This document shows, piece by piece, positions 54,894 through 64,000 of a stretch of 64,000 bases of DNA. The DNA lies in assembly GCA_027603945.1 (NCBI GenBank), contig JADIIU010000050.1:1-64000 (forward strand), given 5' to 3'. This DNA is from Terramyces sp. JEL0728 (Eukaryota; Chytridiomycota; Chytridiomycetes; Rhizophydiales; Terramycetaceae). The position numbers and the translations under genes are program-made. Positions within the stretch are counted from its first letter, which is position 1; each line of letters begins with the position of its first letter. Below the pieces are notes generated by a model, which had not been told where the DNA came from, searched no databases, and saw nothing but the letters and a program-made list of their open reading frames with translations.

Positions 54894-57303
54894 TTATGCT
54901 TTCAAACCCTTAGCAACCTTTGCCTTGACTTGAGATGCTGGGGCAGCATTTTGTTTTGGAGCATGAGTCTTTGGGGTTGAGGCATCAGTTTGCTTTTCGG
55001 ATGGTTTAGCAGCATACTTTGATTTTGGTGTATTTTGAATACCTTGTGCCTTGTTGTTGTTTGGCGTAATATCAGCAGGCTTACTCTTAGTAATGTTGCT
55101 TTGCTTTGCAGTATTTGCAGGAGCAGATTGTGGTTTTGCTTGAGCTGGAGCAGCAGCTTGAGCTTGTGGTTTAGCTTGAGCTGGAGCAGCTTTAGTTGGA
55201 GATGGAGTCTGTGGTTTAGCTTGAGCTTGCTGTGGTTTTGGAGCAGCAGCTTGAGTTGGTTTAGCCTGAGCAGATTGTGGTTTAGCTTGAGCTGGAGCAG
55301 CCTTGTTCTGAACTGGAGCTGGTTTAGCTTGAGCTTGTTGTGGTTTAGCCTGAGCTGGAGCAGCAGCTTGAGTTGGTTTAGCTTGAGCAGATTGTGGTTT
55401 AGCCTGAGCTGGAGCAGGAGCAGCCTTGTTCTGAACTGGAGCTGGCTTAGCTTGAGCAGATTGTGGTTTAGCCTGAGCTTGAGCAGGTTTTGCTTGAGCA
55501 GATTGTGGTTTAGCTTGAGCTGGAGCAGCTTTAGTTGGAGATGGAGTCTGTGGTTTAGCTTGAGCTTGAGCAGCAGCTTGGGTTGGCTTAGCCTGAGCTT
55601 GAGCTGCTTGTGTTGTGCCTGTTGTGGTTTTGGAGCAGCAGGGAGCTGGAGATTGTGGTTTAGCTTGAGCTTGTTGTGGTTTAGCTTGAGCTGCTTGTGC
55701 CTGTTGTGGTTTTGGAGCAGCAGGCTTGTGCTTGTTGTGGTAGATTGTGGTTTAGCTTGAGCTTGTTGTGGTTTAGCTTGAGCTGCTTGTGCCTGTTGTG
55801 GTTTTGGAGCAGCAGGGAGCTGGAGATTGTGGTTTAGCTTGAGCCCTGTTGAACTGGAGCTGAGCTTGAGCTGCTTGTGTTGTGCCTGTTGTGGTTTTGG
55901 AGCAGCAGGGAGCTGGAGATTGTGGTTTAGCTTGAGCCCTGGTTGGTTTAGCTTGAGCTTGAGTTGGTTTACCTGTTGAACTGGAGCTGAGCTTGAGCTG
56001 CTTGTGCCTGTTGTGGTTTTGGAGCAGCAGGGAGCTGGAGATTGTGGTTTAGCTTGAGCTTGTTGTGGTTTAGCTTGAGCTGCTTGTGCCTGTTGTGGTT
56101 TTGGAGCAGCAGGGAGCTGGAGATTGTGGTTTAGCTTGAGCCCTGTTGAACTGGAGCTGAGCTTGAGCTGCTTTGAACAGGAGCCTTTCCTGACTGAGTA
56201 GATTTGGTAGTTGCATTTGCGACACCTTGATTTAGGAAGAAAGAGTCGAAAAGACTTTCATTTTCAGCGAGGAAAGAGAGCATGTACCCAGAATTATTGT
56301 TTGCAAGTTTCATGTAAGCTCCATGGTTCTTTTCATCTCCGTTCAACAAGTTGTTAGCAAGTTGGGCATTGTTTTGAGCTGGTTTAGCTTGAGATTGTTG
56401 TGGTTTAGCTTGTGCTTGCTGTGGTTTAGCCTGAGCTTGTTGTGGTTTAGGAGCAGCAGCTTGAGTTGGTTTAGCTTGAGTTGGAGCAGCCTTGTTCTGA
56501 ACAGGAGCTGGTTTAGCTTGAGCAGATTGTGGTTTTGGAGCAGCAGCTTGAGTTGGTTTAGCTTGAGCTTGTTGTGGTTTAGCTTGAGCTGGAGCAGCCT
56601 TGTTCTGAACTGGAGCTGGCTTAGCTTGAGCAGATTGTGGTTTTGGAGCAGCAGCTTGGGTTGGCTTAGCCTGAGCAGATTGTGGTTTAGCTTGAGCTGG
56701 AGCTGGAGCAGGAGCAGCCTTGTTCTGAACTGGAGCTGGTTTAGCTTGAGCTTGTTGTGGTTTAGGAGCAGCAGCTTGGGTTGGTTTAGCCTGAGCAGAT
56801 TGTGGTTTAGCTTGAGCTTGTTGTGGTTTAGCTTGAGCTGGAGCAGGAGCAGCCTTGTTCTGAACTGGAGCTGGTTTAGCTTGAGCTTGTTGTGGTTTAG
56901 GAGCAGCAGCTTGGGTTGGCTTAGCCTGAGCAGATTGTGGTTTAGCTTGAGCTGGAGCTGGAGCAGGAGCAGCCTTGTTCTGAACTGGAGCTGGTTTAGC
57001 TTGAGCAGATTGTGGTTTTGGAGCAGCTGCTTGAGTTGGCTTAGCTTGAGCTTGCTGTGGTTTTGGAGCAGCAGCTTGAGTTGGTTTAGCCTGAGCAGAT
57101 TGTGGTTTAGCTTGAGCTGGAGCAGCCTTGTTCTGAACTGGAGCTGGTTTAGCTTGAGCTTGCTGTGGTTTTGGAGCAGCAGCTTGAGTTGGCTTAGCCT
57201 GAGCTTGAGCTGCTTGTGTTGTGCCTGTTGTGGTTTTGGAGCAGCAGGGAGCTGGAGATTGTGGTTTAGCTTGAGCCCTGGTTGGTTTAGCTTGAGCTTG
57301 AGT
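54894..57303 (-). CDS. Ala/Gln/Pro/Lys-rich repetitive protein, 3' part (frame-disrupted)
   Basis: In the frame reading AQAKPTQAAAPKPQ the minus strand is open at about 57303-56170 and again at 55740-54894, with no stop codon inside each block. Non-repetitive islands lie in frame: NNLLNGDEKNHGAYMKLANN (~56300) and the C-terminus KSKYAAKPSEKQTDAS...VAKGLKA ending TAA at 54894. The frame is lost near 57303, near 56165 and within 55740-56130. The simplest reading is one ~1200-aa protein continuing the gene at 57287-58639, with indels in the repeats from assembly error or real mutation. Function unknown; low complexity, no membrane segment or signal peptide. Confidence 0.5.
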
Positions 57304-57310
57304 TGGCTGG
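55100..57310. repeat. Degenerate coding repeat tract (AKP/QAKPQ units)
   Basis: Short motifs, on the plus strand GAGCAGCAGCTTGAGTTGG, TTTAGCTTGAGC and GATTGTGG, recur dozens of times in varied order with unit lengths of about 24-100 bp. Six copies of a unit containing CAGCAGGGAGCTGG (GGG at 55641, 55815, 55908, 56030, 56112 and 57247) are one base out of the main frame. The plus strand is stop-free over long stretches as a by-product. Confidence 0.85.
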
Positions 57311-58639
57311 TTGAGTCTTTGGTGCAGCAGAAGCTTTTCCAGAGGATGCTTGAACGGCAGATGACTGTTTAGATACTGGAGCTGGGGCTTTGAAGACTTG
57401 CTTCAAGTTCTTTCCAATTTCATTTGTCTGGCTGTTCATCTTGTTCAATGCAGCTTGTCTCTTGCTTGCCTTGGAAGATGGGTGCAAGGTCAAAGCCATG
57501 GTCCAGAATTGATGAGCTTGCTTAGCAAGTGCTTGTTCTTGAGGGTTCAACTTTTGTTGTTGCTTGACAGCTGGTTTTTGTGCTTGCTTTTGAACCGGCT
57601 TTTGTGCTTGCTTTTGTTGAGTTGCCTGTTTTTGGGTATTGGATTCTTTGAACAAGTTATTAATGGATTCACCGCCAACAATAATATCTTCAACTTCGAC
57701 TTCGTTGTGTTTACCATGTGCAGTGTTCTTATTAACTAATACGAACGAATCAGCTTTAGTTGATTTGTTGTTGGATTGTGCATTCCATGCGCTCTTGGCG
57801 GTGTTGTTTGCAGTGTTTGATGGTGTCTTGTTATGTGTATTTGATGGAGTTTTTGCATGTTGTGTTACATTGGTTTTAGAATTTTGGGTTACTGCAGTTG
57901 GTTTAGCCGAGTTGGAAGCTGGTTTTGCATTGTTCTGTTGTGCTGGTTTTGCTGGTGCAGCCTTGATAGAAGTTTGGGATTCGTTCTTGGCAGCAACAGG
58001 CTTAGCAGATGATGGAGCAGATTTTGGAGCAACATTGGTCTTGGAATCTTGCTTAGCAGCAACAGGCTTAGCAGGGGTTGGGTTAGATTTAATGGCGGTT
58101 TGAGAATCTTGTTTAGCAGCAACTGGTTTAGAAGTTGGAGCTGATTTTGGAGCAGTTACAGCAGTCTTTGAATCTTGCTTAGCAGCAACAGGCTTAGCAG
58201 ATGATGGAGCAGATGATGGAGCAGACTTTGGAGCAGTAACAGCGGATTTTGAATCTTGTTTTGCAACAACAGGTTTTGCTGAAGCAGGTGCAGATTTAGC
58301 TGCGGTTTGAGGGTTTTGCTTTGAAGCAACAGGTTTTGCTGAAGCTGGAGCAGACTTTTGAGCTGGAGCTGCAGCCTTTGGTTCTTGTTTAGCTACAGTT
58401 GGCTTGACTGGGGCAGCTGCACTAGTCTTGGTATCTTGCTTGGCAGCAACTGGTTTAATGGCTGTGGTGTTTGCACTCTTAGCTGAAGGTTAGAGAATAT
58501 TTTACCATTGTTCTTTGCTTGAGCAGGAGCAGGGACTGGGGCTACCTTTTGAGCCGAGGTTTGCTAGTGTCAACAACGAATGTACCTTTGAGTGAGCACC
58601 AGATTTTGGAACGTTTTGAGTTTGTTCTGATTTAGCCAT
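57287..58639 (-). CDS. Ala/Gln/Pro/Lys-rich repetitive protein, 5' part
   Basis: Three exons, introns 58493-58515 (23 nt) and 58564-58585 (22), give a 435-aa frame starting MAKSEQTQNVPKSGAHSK. Residues ~60-220 are about eight imperfect repeats of the type AKPVAAKQDSKTAVTAPKSAP. Then come a segment FVLVNKNTAHGKHNEVEVED and a helix-rich island QALAKQAHQFWTMALTLHP followed by NKMNSQTNEIGKNLKQVFK that may be globular. The frame ends ANSSSS-stop at 57287, exactly where the next repeat block is shifted. No signal peptide; probably cytosolic or nuclear and highly basic. Family not recognised. A TATATAAATAG box lies 66 bp upstream (58705-58715). Confidence 0.75.
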
Positions 58640-59252
58640 TTGGTATTGAGATTGCTTGTTTGGGTAGTAGGTTCCGGGGAGGATGGATAGAAGGCGAGAG
58701 AATGCTATTTATATAGTGATCCACGATGATAATTCGTTATTTGCAGATTACCCACCCAGTGAACCCACATGTTCCCATTGTGCAAATAATGTTTGGCCCA
58801 TCACAAGACACCTCCACGAAAATTTTCGACCCAAAAGCTAAAAATCTACTGACTGCCAGAGGAATGGCGATACTAATATTTGTTGGTGGTTCGCTACACG
58901 CTGGCTGAGAATTGGATTCGCGAAATCATACAACACTAGGATAATTAAATCGGTGGATGGCAGTAAAGTAGGTAATGCAGAAGGCGACGATATTAATCTC
59001 CTCCAAACACCGTCATTTCTATCACTGCTATTCCGTTAATCTCGTCCACATATTCCGTGAATCTCGTTCACATATTCCGTTAATCTCGTCCACATATTCC
59101 GTTCCCAAAGTTCCTGCTAATCTTGGACCCAAACTTTATGGAACTGTTTCACCTTTGGGAACAATGCGACCTAGATTCAGTCCAAACCCTACCCGATAAC
59201 AGTGCAATATCTTTGGAAATTAAAATGTAGTTTTCGTTCAAATTTTTTTTTG
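58640..59252. other. Intergenic region with possible small plus-strand gene
   Basis: Holds the TATA box of the repetitive gene (58705-58715, minus). On the plus strand, protein-like frames occur at 58683-58811 (with a CSHC motif), 58861-59035 (RNGDTNICWWFATRW...) and 59105-59202 (PANLGPKLYGTVSPLG...). The last two would join in frame if the 22-bp tandem repeats between them (GTTAAT at 59035 to CAAAG at 59109) were spliced as a ~74-nt intron. The first does not join with a typical mini-intron. I cannot name a product. Confidence 0.25.
59029..59103. repeat. Three 22-bp tandem repeats
   Basis: Units 59029-59050, 59051-59072 and 59073-59094 (consensus TATTCCGTTAATCTCGTCC plus ACA; the middle unit differs at two positions), followed by a partial TATTCCGTT. 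The period equals the local intron size. No spacers, so not CRISPR. Confidence 0.9.
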
Positions 59253-59838
59253 ATGTTTTTAGGATTGCAATTACTTAACCCTGTGTTGAAACCAGCTAAA
59301 TTTACTCAATTCCGCAGTTTATCTTCTCAATTCAAAAGTAAGAGAGAGAAATCCTTCTTCCGCCAAGAATCGCTAGCAAATGAACCGGTGGTGGAGCAAT
59401 TCGTAAAATACATCATGAAGGATGGGATGAAAGCAAGAGCACAGCGTATTATTAATACCAGTTTGGAGTTGATTTCGTTAAAGACAAAAGAAAACCCAAG
59501 AGCTGTTTTGGAAAAGGCCATTGACCAAATTGCACCATACGTAAAGGTAATATGAGTTAATCCAGGTAGCTTCGCAGAAAAGAGGAGCTAGAAATGTGCT
59601 TTTGCCCAAACCACTAACACCAAGGCAACGCAAAAGAATTGGAATTCAATGGATATCCGACCAGGCAAGTTCAAGAAAAGGAAATCTTGATTTTGGAGCC
59701 AGAATCGGGCAGGAAGTCATTGCAATTATAAATTTGGAAAGTCAGCTTTTAGCAAAGAAAGAAAATGTTCACAAACAAGCGGTTGCCAATAGAAGTAACT
59801 TGGTTTTACAGGACAGAAGACTGGGAAGGGCTTTCTAA
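59253..59838 (+). CDS. RSM7: Mitochondrial small-subunit ribosomal protein uS7
   Basis: Two exons, intron 59547-59565 (19 nt), give 188 aa. An Arg/Ser-rich presequence (FRSLSSQFKSKREK) precedes the uS7 core EPVVEQFVKYIMKDGMKARAQRII, NPRAVLEKAIDQIAPYVKVASQKRGARNVLLPKPLTPRQRKRIGIQWI and the end VHKQAVANRS. Splicing restores PYVKVASQKRGA. It binds the 3' major domain of mitochondrial 12S/15S rRNA. The usual HYRW tail is replaced by NLVLQDRRLGRAF. Start chosen at the ATG giving a presequence. Confidence 0.93.
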
Positions 59839-59854
59839 TAATAAAATTATATTA

Positions 59855-61617
59855 TCAAGTAAGGATGTGGGGCTGCCATACATAGATTACTCCATCCATA
59901 GACGAAGCAATTATATAAGAATCGTCAAATGCAAGCCCTGTCAAAGCTCTTGCGCTGTCCTTCTTTTCCTTTTTGGCAAATGAAGCCAAACTCCCGGTGA
60001 CTTCTTTGGTTAATTTCTTGGCTGGTTTCTCCTCATATTCCGGCTCGTCTACAGTCTTTAGTTTATACAAGAATCTCCTGGTTCTATGATTCCACACTCC
60101 GACAAATCCCTGCGACCCACCATTCATTAGCCTCCACGCATCTGATTTGGCACAAAGTGACCATTTACCGTGCATTCCGCCATGTTTTTGTTTGTTGTAT
60201 TTGGACTGGTATCTGTAAACACCATTCTCAGTGAATGTGCTTTTCGTTTGAGCCCATTTTAGTAGTTTTTCATAGGATTTGTATAGCACTGTATCTGGCA
60301 TTGGCAAGGGAGTAACTGAAAACAGAAAGGCGTATCCAGATAACGTAGAAACCAATAGCCTATCTTCGCAGTACTGCACGCCGGATATTGGATCGTGTAA
60401 TATTTGGGGATGCGGGTTGAATAAGCCCGTTATTGTGTCTTCCAATCCAATACTAATCAAATCCCTGGCCTCTGGATTAAAGCCCAGAACGTTTAGACAG
60501 TTGCCACTAGATTAGGATCATTTACGTTAGCTTATGCCACACTCGAACGTATCCATGAATATCGCCACTAAATATTACATCTGCCTGAAAATCCAGGCAC
60601 TTTATTGCACTATCGTGGCCATGCAGCGTCCTCGATGCGCTGCAGATGTTTGGCTGTCGCATTCCGTCGCCGTTTGGATACTTTGATTTCTTTAGATAAT
60701 CTCCAATCTCCCATATCCGTATTGTTTTATCCTCCGACCCAGAAATCAGCTTGTCATTGATATACTTCAAGCACGTAACAGCGGCGGTGTGATCGACAAA
60801 GGTGCATATAACCGATCCATTATCCTTGTTTTGCCACAGTCGCAGTGTGTGGTCGGCACTCCCTGAGTTAAATTCATTTACCAGTTATAATTTTATCGTC
60901 GTCGAATTGGACCGATAAAATGGATTCAGTATGCCCGCTAAATGTGCGTAGACAGACACCGTTCTTTATATTAAACATTTTACATGTCTTATCTGAGGAT
61001 CCTGTTGCGATGCATTTGGAATCAAAGTACATGCAGAGTATTCCAAGCTCATGGGCAACGAATTTCCTGCTCGAAAACTTTCCGTTTGCCCAGTTGCCGT
61101 AAGAATAGAACCTCCTTGCATTATCCCTTGCATTTCCACCGTCAATGTAAAATACTGGTGCCATGGATTTCAATCCAATACTTTCGTACAGGGCAAACCA
61201 TAGATCTTTGCTGGTCAAGATAGAATTCCAGGTTCTAGAGACTTGCGATAATATTGCCAAGTCTTTTGGATTAACAAACTCCAGTATCCTGTATACAATT
61301 TTAGAGGAGAGCAATTTTATGAAATCACGATGAAGTCTTGGTATACGGTCGTTCAAATAATCCATATCCGTTGGATCGCATTCGTACAATATTGATAAGA
61401 GCCATTTCCTTCGGAGTTTCCAGCTGCAACGAGGAAATTGTTTTATGAATTGAGAAAAGACTGTGTCATCAGATATGTGGTTATCCAGCTCTATTGGCGG
61501 TGCGACACTGCTGCGTACACTGTTCGCAGAAGCCACGGGGCTGCTACGTTTTATGCTTGATTCTCCTATTGTTTTTGACCTGTTTCTATGTCCAGCTGCT
61601 GTCTGCACATTCAACAT
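59855..61617 (-). CDS. F-box/WD40-repeat protein A
   Basis: Three exons, introns 60507-60525 (19 nt) and 60863-60881 (19), give 574 aa. The N-terminal ~60 residues are polar; an F-box-like segment follows (LLSSKIVYRILEFVNPKDLAILSQVSRTWNSILTSKDLW), then about six WD40 repeats (KCIATGSSDKTCKMFN, DKIITGSADHTLRLW restored by splicing, DKLISGSEDKTIRIW, ADVIFSGDIHGYVRVW, and C-terminal SSMDGVIYVW). This is the plan of Fbw7/Met30-type substrate receptors of SCF ubiquitin ligases. A Lys-rich insertion splits the late blades. Ends 16 bp from uS7m; starts 19 bp after gene B's stop. Confidence 0.9.
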
Positions 61618-61636
61618 TACGCGTAAAAGTTTGAAA

Positions 61637-63024
61637 TTAGTGTTTATTTAAAAAGTCCCAGACAAGCAAGGTTTGGTCAAAGGAACTTGAAATTATTTGG
61701 CAAGCATTGAACTTGAGGTTCCAGACACTCCCGGTATGCTGCATCAGCGAATACAAGCAATACCCTGTCTTTAAATCCCATACCTGATGTTAATTTAGTC
61801 TCACCTTGATTGTTTTATCAGCGCTTCCAGTTACTATCTTTGCATGGTCAAATTGTAAGCAAATTACAGCATGGTGATGGCCAGTTAATCGGCGCAATAG
61901 TTTTCCAGTATTAAAATCCCAAACGATGATGGAGGAATCATCACCTCCAGAACAAACGTAGCGATCATCAAATTGCAGCGTGAAAACTGTGCCGTTATGT
62001 CCTGAAAGTGTTCTTTGGCATGCTCCAGACTGAACATCCCAAATTTTAATTGTGGAATCTGTTGACCCAGATACTGCTCTATTTTTACCTAATTGTATAG
62101 CTGAAATGGGCCCAGTGTGGCCTTGCATTATTTTCTCGCATTCCCCAGTAATCAAATTCCAAATGCGAATTGATTGGTCTTCAGAGCCAGAAGCTGCAGT
62201 GTCATTGTATATTGAAATTGCACCTACTTCTTCGGTATGTCCTCTTAATACAGATCTAACAGTTTTTTGTCCCACCAGCCATACTTTGATATCCCCACTG
62301 TTAAACCCACCAACAATGTACATGTCGTTAAACTCCAGTTATCCTAATAGTACCTTGACGGCGGTAAATAGCTGAGTTTCAGTATCGAGCCGCATATTGC
62401 ATTCCCCGGTTTCCAAGTTCCATAGCTTTGTTGGTTGGCCAACTTTGATTGAAATCGCATGCTTTTCATTGAAATCCATGCAAATAAAACCTACATTAAA
62501 TACCGCCAACCAGCATGTGAGTTTTTCGTAACCCTTGAGACTTTACATTTCCCCAAAGTCCAGTTCTTCCATGTGAGATAGTTTTCCATGTAAATATCTT
62601 TCCATGCGACCAGCGAAATGTGTTTGTAAATAATTGAATGTTTTCCACCTTGGTTTTGGATGATTCCAGCGTTTCGTTTTGATAGCGCTTTATAAGCTTT
62701 TTTGTGGCAGTAGTTTTTCCATAGGATATTATCATTAAGCAGGATTTTCCATTTCCGACATACTTTGGAGCAGATGGCCAACGTTTCTGGATTTGACAAG
62801 TAAACGAATATCTGGATGAGAATTTCGTTCGCGAAGCTGTTGATGTGCAGATTGGAAATATCTTGCAGTTCTTGCAGTCTGAGTGCTAGTTTCTGCTGGA
62901 GAAATTCTATTTCAGATTTGCTTAGGGTATCAATCAGTGCTGTAAGTGCGGTTTGTCGCGAAGCTGGCAATTTGGAACTTCTGACAGTCCTTGGCATTCG
63001 CAGAAAATTCATGGATGGATGCAT
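61637..63024 (-). CDS. F-box/WD40-repeat protein B
   Basis: Four exons, introns 61784-61804 (21 nt), 62333-62353 (21) and 62491-62510 (20, GTTGGC donor), give 441 aa. F-box at about 58-100 (INSFANEILIQIFVYLSNPETLAICSKVCRKWKILLNDNILW), then WD40 repeats such as DIKVWLVGQK, TAASGSEDQSIRIWN, RAVSGSTDSTIKIWD, YVCSGGDDSSIIVWD, AKIVTGSADKTIKVWD (restored by splicing) and SSSFDQTLLVWD. Probable SCF substrate receptor. Same strand as gene A just downstream with only 19 bp between stop and next ATG, so A has almost no private promoter; either A's promoter lies inside B or the two share a transcript. Confidence 0.9.
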
Positions 63025-63168
63025 CCTCAGCTCAGTATAAGTATAATGTGGTCGTATGACTTTTTATGACCTTCCATGACTGTCTAGACAATGGCACTCC
63101 TTATCACGAATCAATAAAAGAGTTTCAAATAGCTTGCATATATATTGCTAAAATAAAAGGCACAACAA

Positions 63169-64000
63169 TTAACAGTCTCTGATACGTCTGTCAATGAATT
63201 GCGAGCGTTTGAAAGCATTAAGATTCTTGTGAGCTACAATCTGGAAAACAGTAGCACTGCCTTGTCTAGCAATGATGGTGGAGTAAGCCAAGAAGAACTA
63301 GAGTTAGTCGCATATTTACCTCCCAGATACGGAACCAGCGCAAACCATACTTTTCAATGACTTTATCCTTGTTATTCATCCAATTTTCATACCAACGGAA
63401 GATTGTAGTGGAGTAGTGGACACCGAGAGTTTCTACAGATTCGATTTCAAATCCAGCCTTTTCAACCTTTTCAATAACCCAGTTCAATGGCATGGAAGCA
63501 TCAGCGCCAGGGAAAACATATTTGGCCATGAATAACTAGAGTTAATAACGATTACTCCCCATTGTAAATCTTCATATTGCCACGCACGACGTAAACCAGC
63601 AATTTGTAAAAAGAACAATCCATCATCTTCAAGCATTTCACGAACTTGGTGCAAGAAGGTAGAGAATCGCAACACACCAACATGTTCAGCCATTTCCAAG
63701 CAAGTGATTTTGTCATACTTTTCGTTAGGGATATCTCTGTAATCCATGTGCAAGAAACGAACGTTGTCAACTACACCAGCATCCTTTGCCTTTTCTAATC
63801 CCCATTCGATCTGTCTCATAGAGAGTGTTACACCAGTAGCGCTTGCACCTTTCTTTGCTGCATGGCATGCAAGAGTGCCCCATCCACAGCCAATATCCAA
63901 AAGTCTGTCTCCTTTTTGAAGATTGACCTTCTTTGAGACGGTATCGAGCTTTCTTTGTTGCATTTCTTCCAAAGATTCACGTTTCTTGCTTTGGCCAATA
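63169..64000 (-). CDS. Sphingolipid C9-methyltransferase, C-terminal part (5' outside window)
   Basis: At least three exons, introns 63298-63319 (22 nt) and 63536-63555 (20). The SAM-binding motif LLDIGCGWGTLACHAAKKGA is followed by VTLSMRQIEWG, CLEMAEHVGV and the restored DLQWGLFMAKYVFPGADASMPLNWVIEKVEKAGFEIESVETLGVHYSTTIFRWYENW, which is diagnostic for the fungal C9-methyltransferases of the cyclopropane-fatty-acid synthase superfamily. It methylates the sphingoid base of glucosylceramide at C9 in the ER. The N-terminal membrane segments are beyond base 64000. The enzyme is fungus-specific and is the best single taxonomic marker here. Confidence 0.95.

Noticed and set aside
55035..57372. 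Long plus-strand frames (55035-55760 and 56323-57372) rich in Trp, Phe, Ser and Leu
   Set aside because: They are the complement of the AQAKP coding repeat. The product is low-complexity WFSLS repeats with no start context or non-repeat ends, while the minus strand has sensible non-repeat islands, introns and a TATA box.
59029..59103. CRISPR-like array
   Set aside because: Units are directly adjacent with no spacers and only three copies, in a eukaryotic context.
1..64000. tRNA, rRNA and transposable elements
   Set aside because: I looked for tRNA box B patterns, reverse transcriptase or transposase motifs and terminal repeats and saw none; a dedicated covariance search could still find small RNAs.

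Overview
The window reads as eukaryotic nuclear DNA from a fungus with a very compact genome, most likely an early-diverging, zoospore-forming lineage. Fungal signs are a fused tryptophan synthase (TRP5 type), a sphingolipid C9-methyltransferase and a DUF2985 membrane protein. Signs of a flagellated ancestry are a CIMIP1/LLC1-like ciliary microtubule inner protein, a FAM227-like protein and a two-subunit-type phosphorylase kinase regulator, genes usually absent from yeasts and moulds. TAA, TAG and TGA all serve as stops. I saw no tRNA, rRNA, transposon or CRISPR array. The species is not identified.

The most striking property is intron size. I placed 67 spliceosomal introns by restoring conserved protein reading frames. 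Sixty-six are 19-23 nt long (11 of 19, 30 of 20, 11 of 21, 9 of 22, 5 of 23) and one is 42 nt, apparently two 21-nt introns back to back. Nearly all start GTA, end AG and carry a CTAAY/TTAAY-like branch site a few bases before the acceptor. Genes that look broken into several frames are therefore mostly intact.

Layout. 1-5136: two tandem near-identical secreted M28 peptidases and a diacylglycerol lipase-like membrane enzyme. 5256-12432 (minus): TRP5, an unrecognised four-repeat protein and a kinesin. 12579-20130 (plus): FAM227-like protein and PA200/Blm10 proteasome activator. 20161-30555: LTA4-hydrolase-like aminopeptidase, secreted GH20 hexosaminidase, ABCC transporter, secreted GH13 amylase with CBM20. 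30581-37740: YSH1/CPSF73, CIMIP1-like, an ankyrin protein, PARP. 38095-42725: CHP-like EF-hand protein, DUF2985 protein, Atos (FAM214)-like protein and an unknown. 42741-47234: a phosphorylase kinase alpha/beta-type subunit with an ILEI/FAM3 domain inserted in its linker, an architecture I do not know from elsewhere. 47910-54768: cystathionine lyase, 7TM receptor, secreted DUF1254 protein, pirin, NDUFS3, Asterix, CENP-S. 54894-58639: a very repetitive Ala/Gln/Pro/Lys-rich protein gene with frame disruptions. 59253-64000: mitochondrial uS7, two tandem F-box/WD40 genes, and the 3' part of sphingolipid C9-methyltransferase.

Genes are packed on both strands with gaps often of 15-100 bp; convergent stops lie 15-30 bp apart and one divergent pair has start codons 16 bp apart. 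The secreted hydrolases are intronless with TATA boxes, while housekeeping genes carry many mini-introns. The gene set (starch and chitin-type hydrolases, secreted peptidases, complex I, amino acid synthesis) suggests a respiring osmotroph rather than a highly reduced parasite; that is inference.
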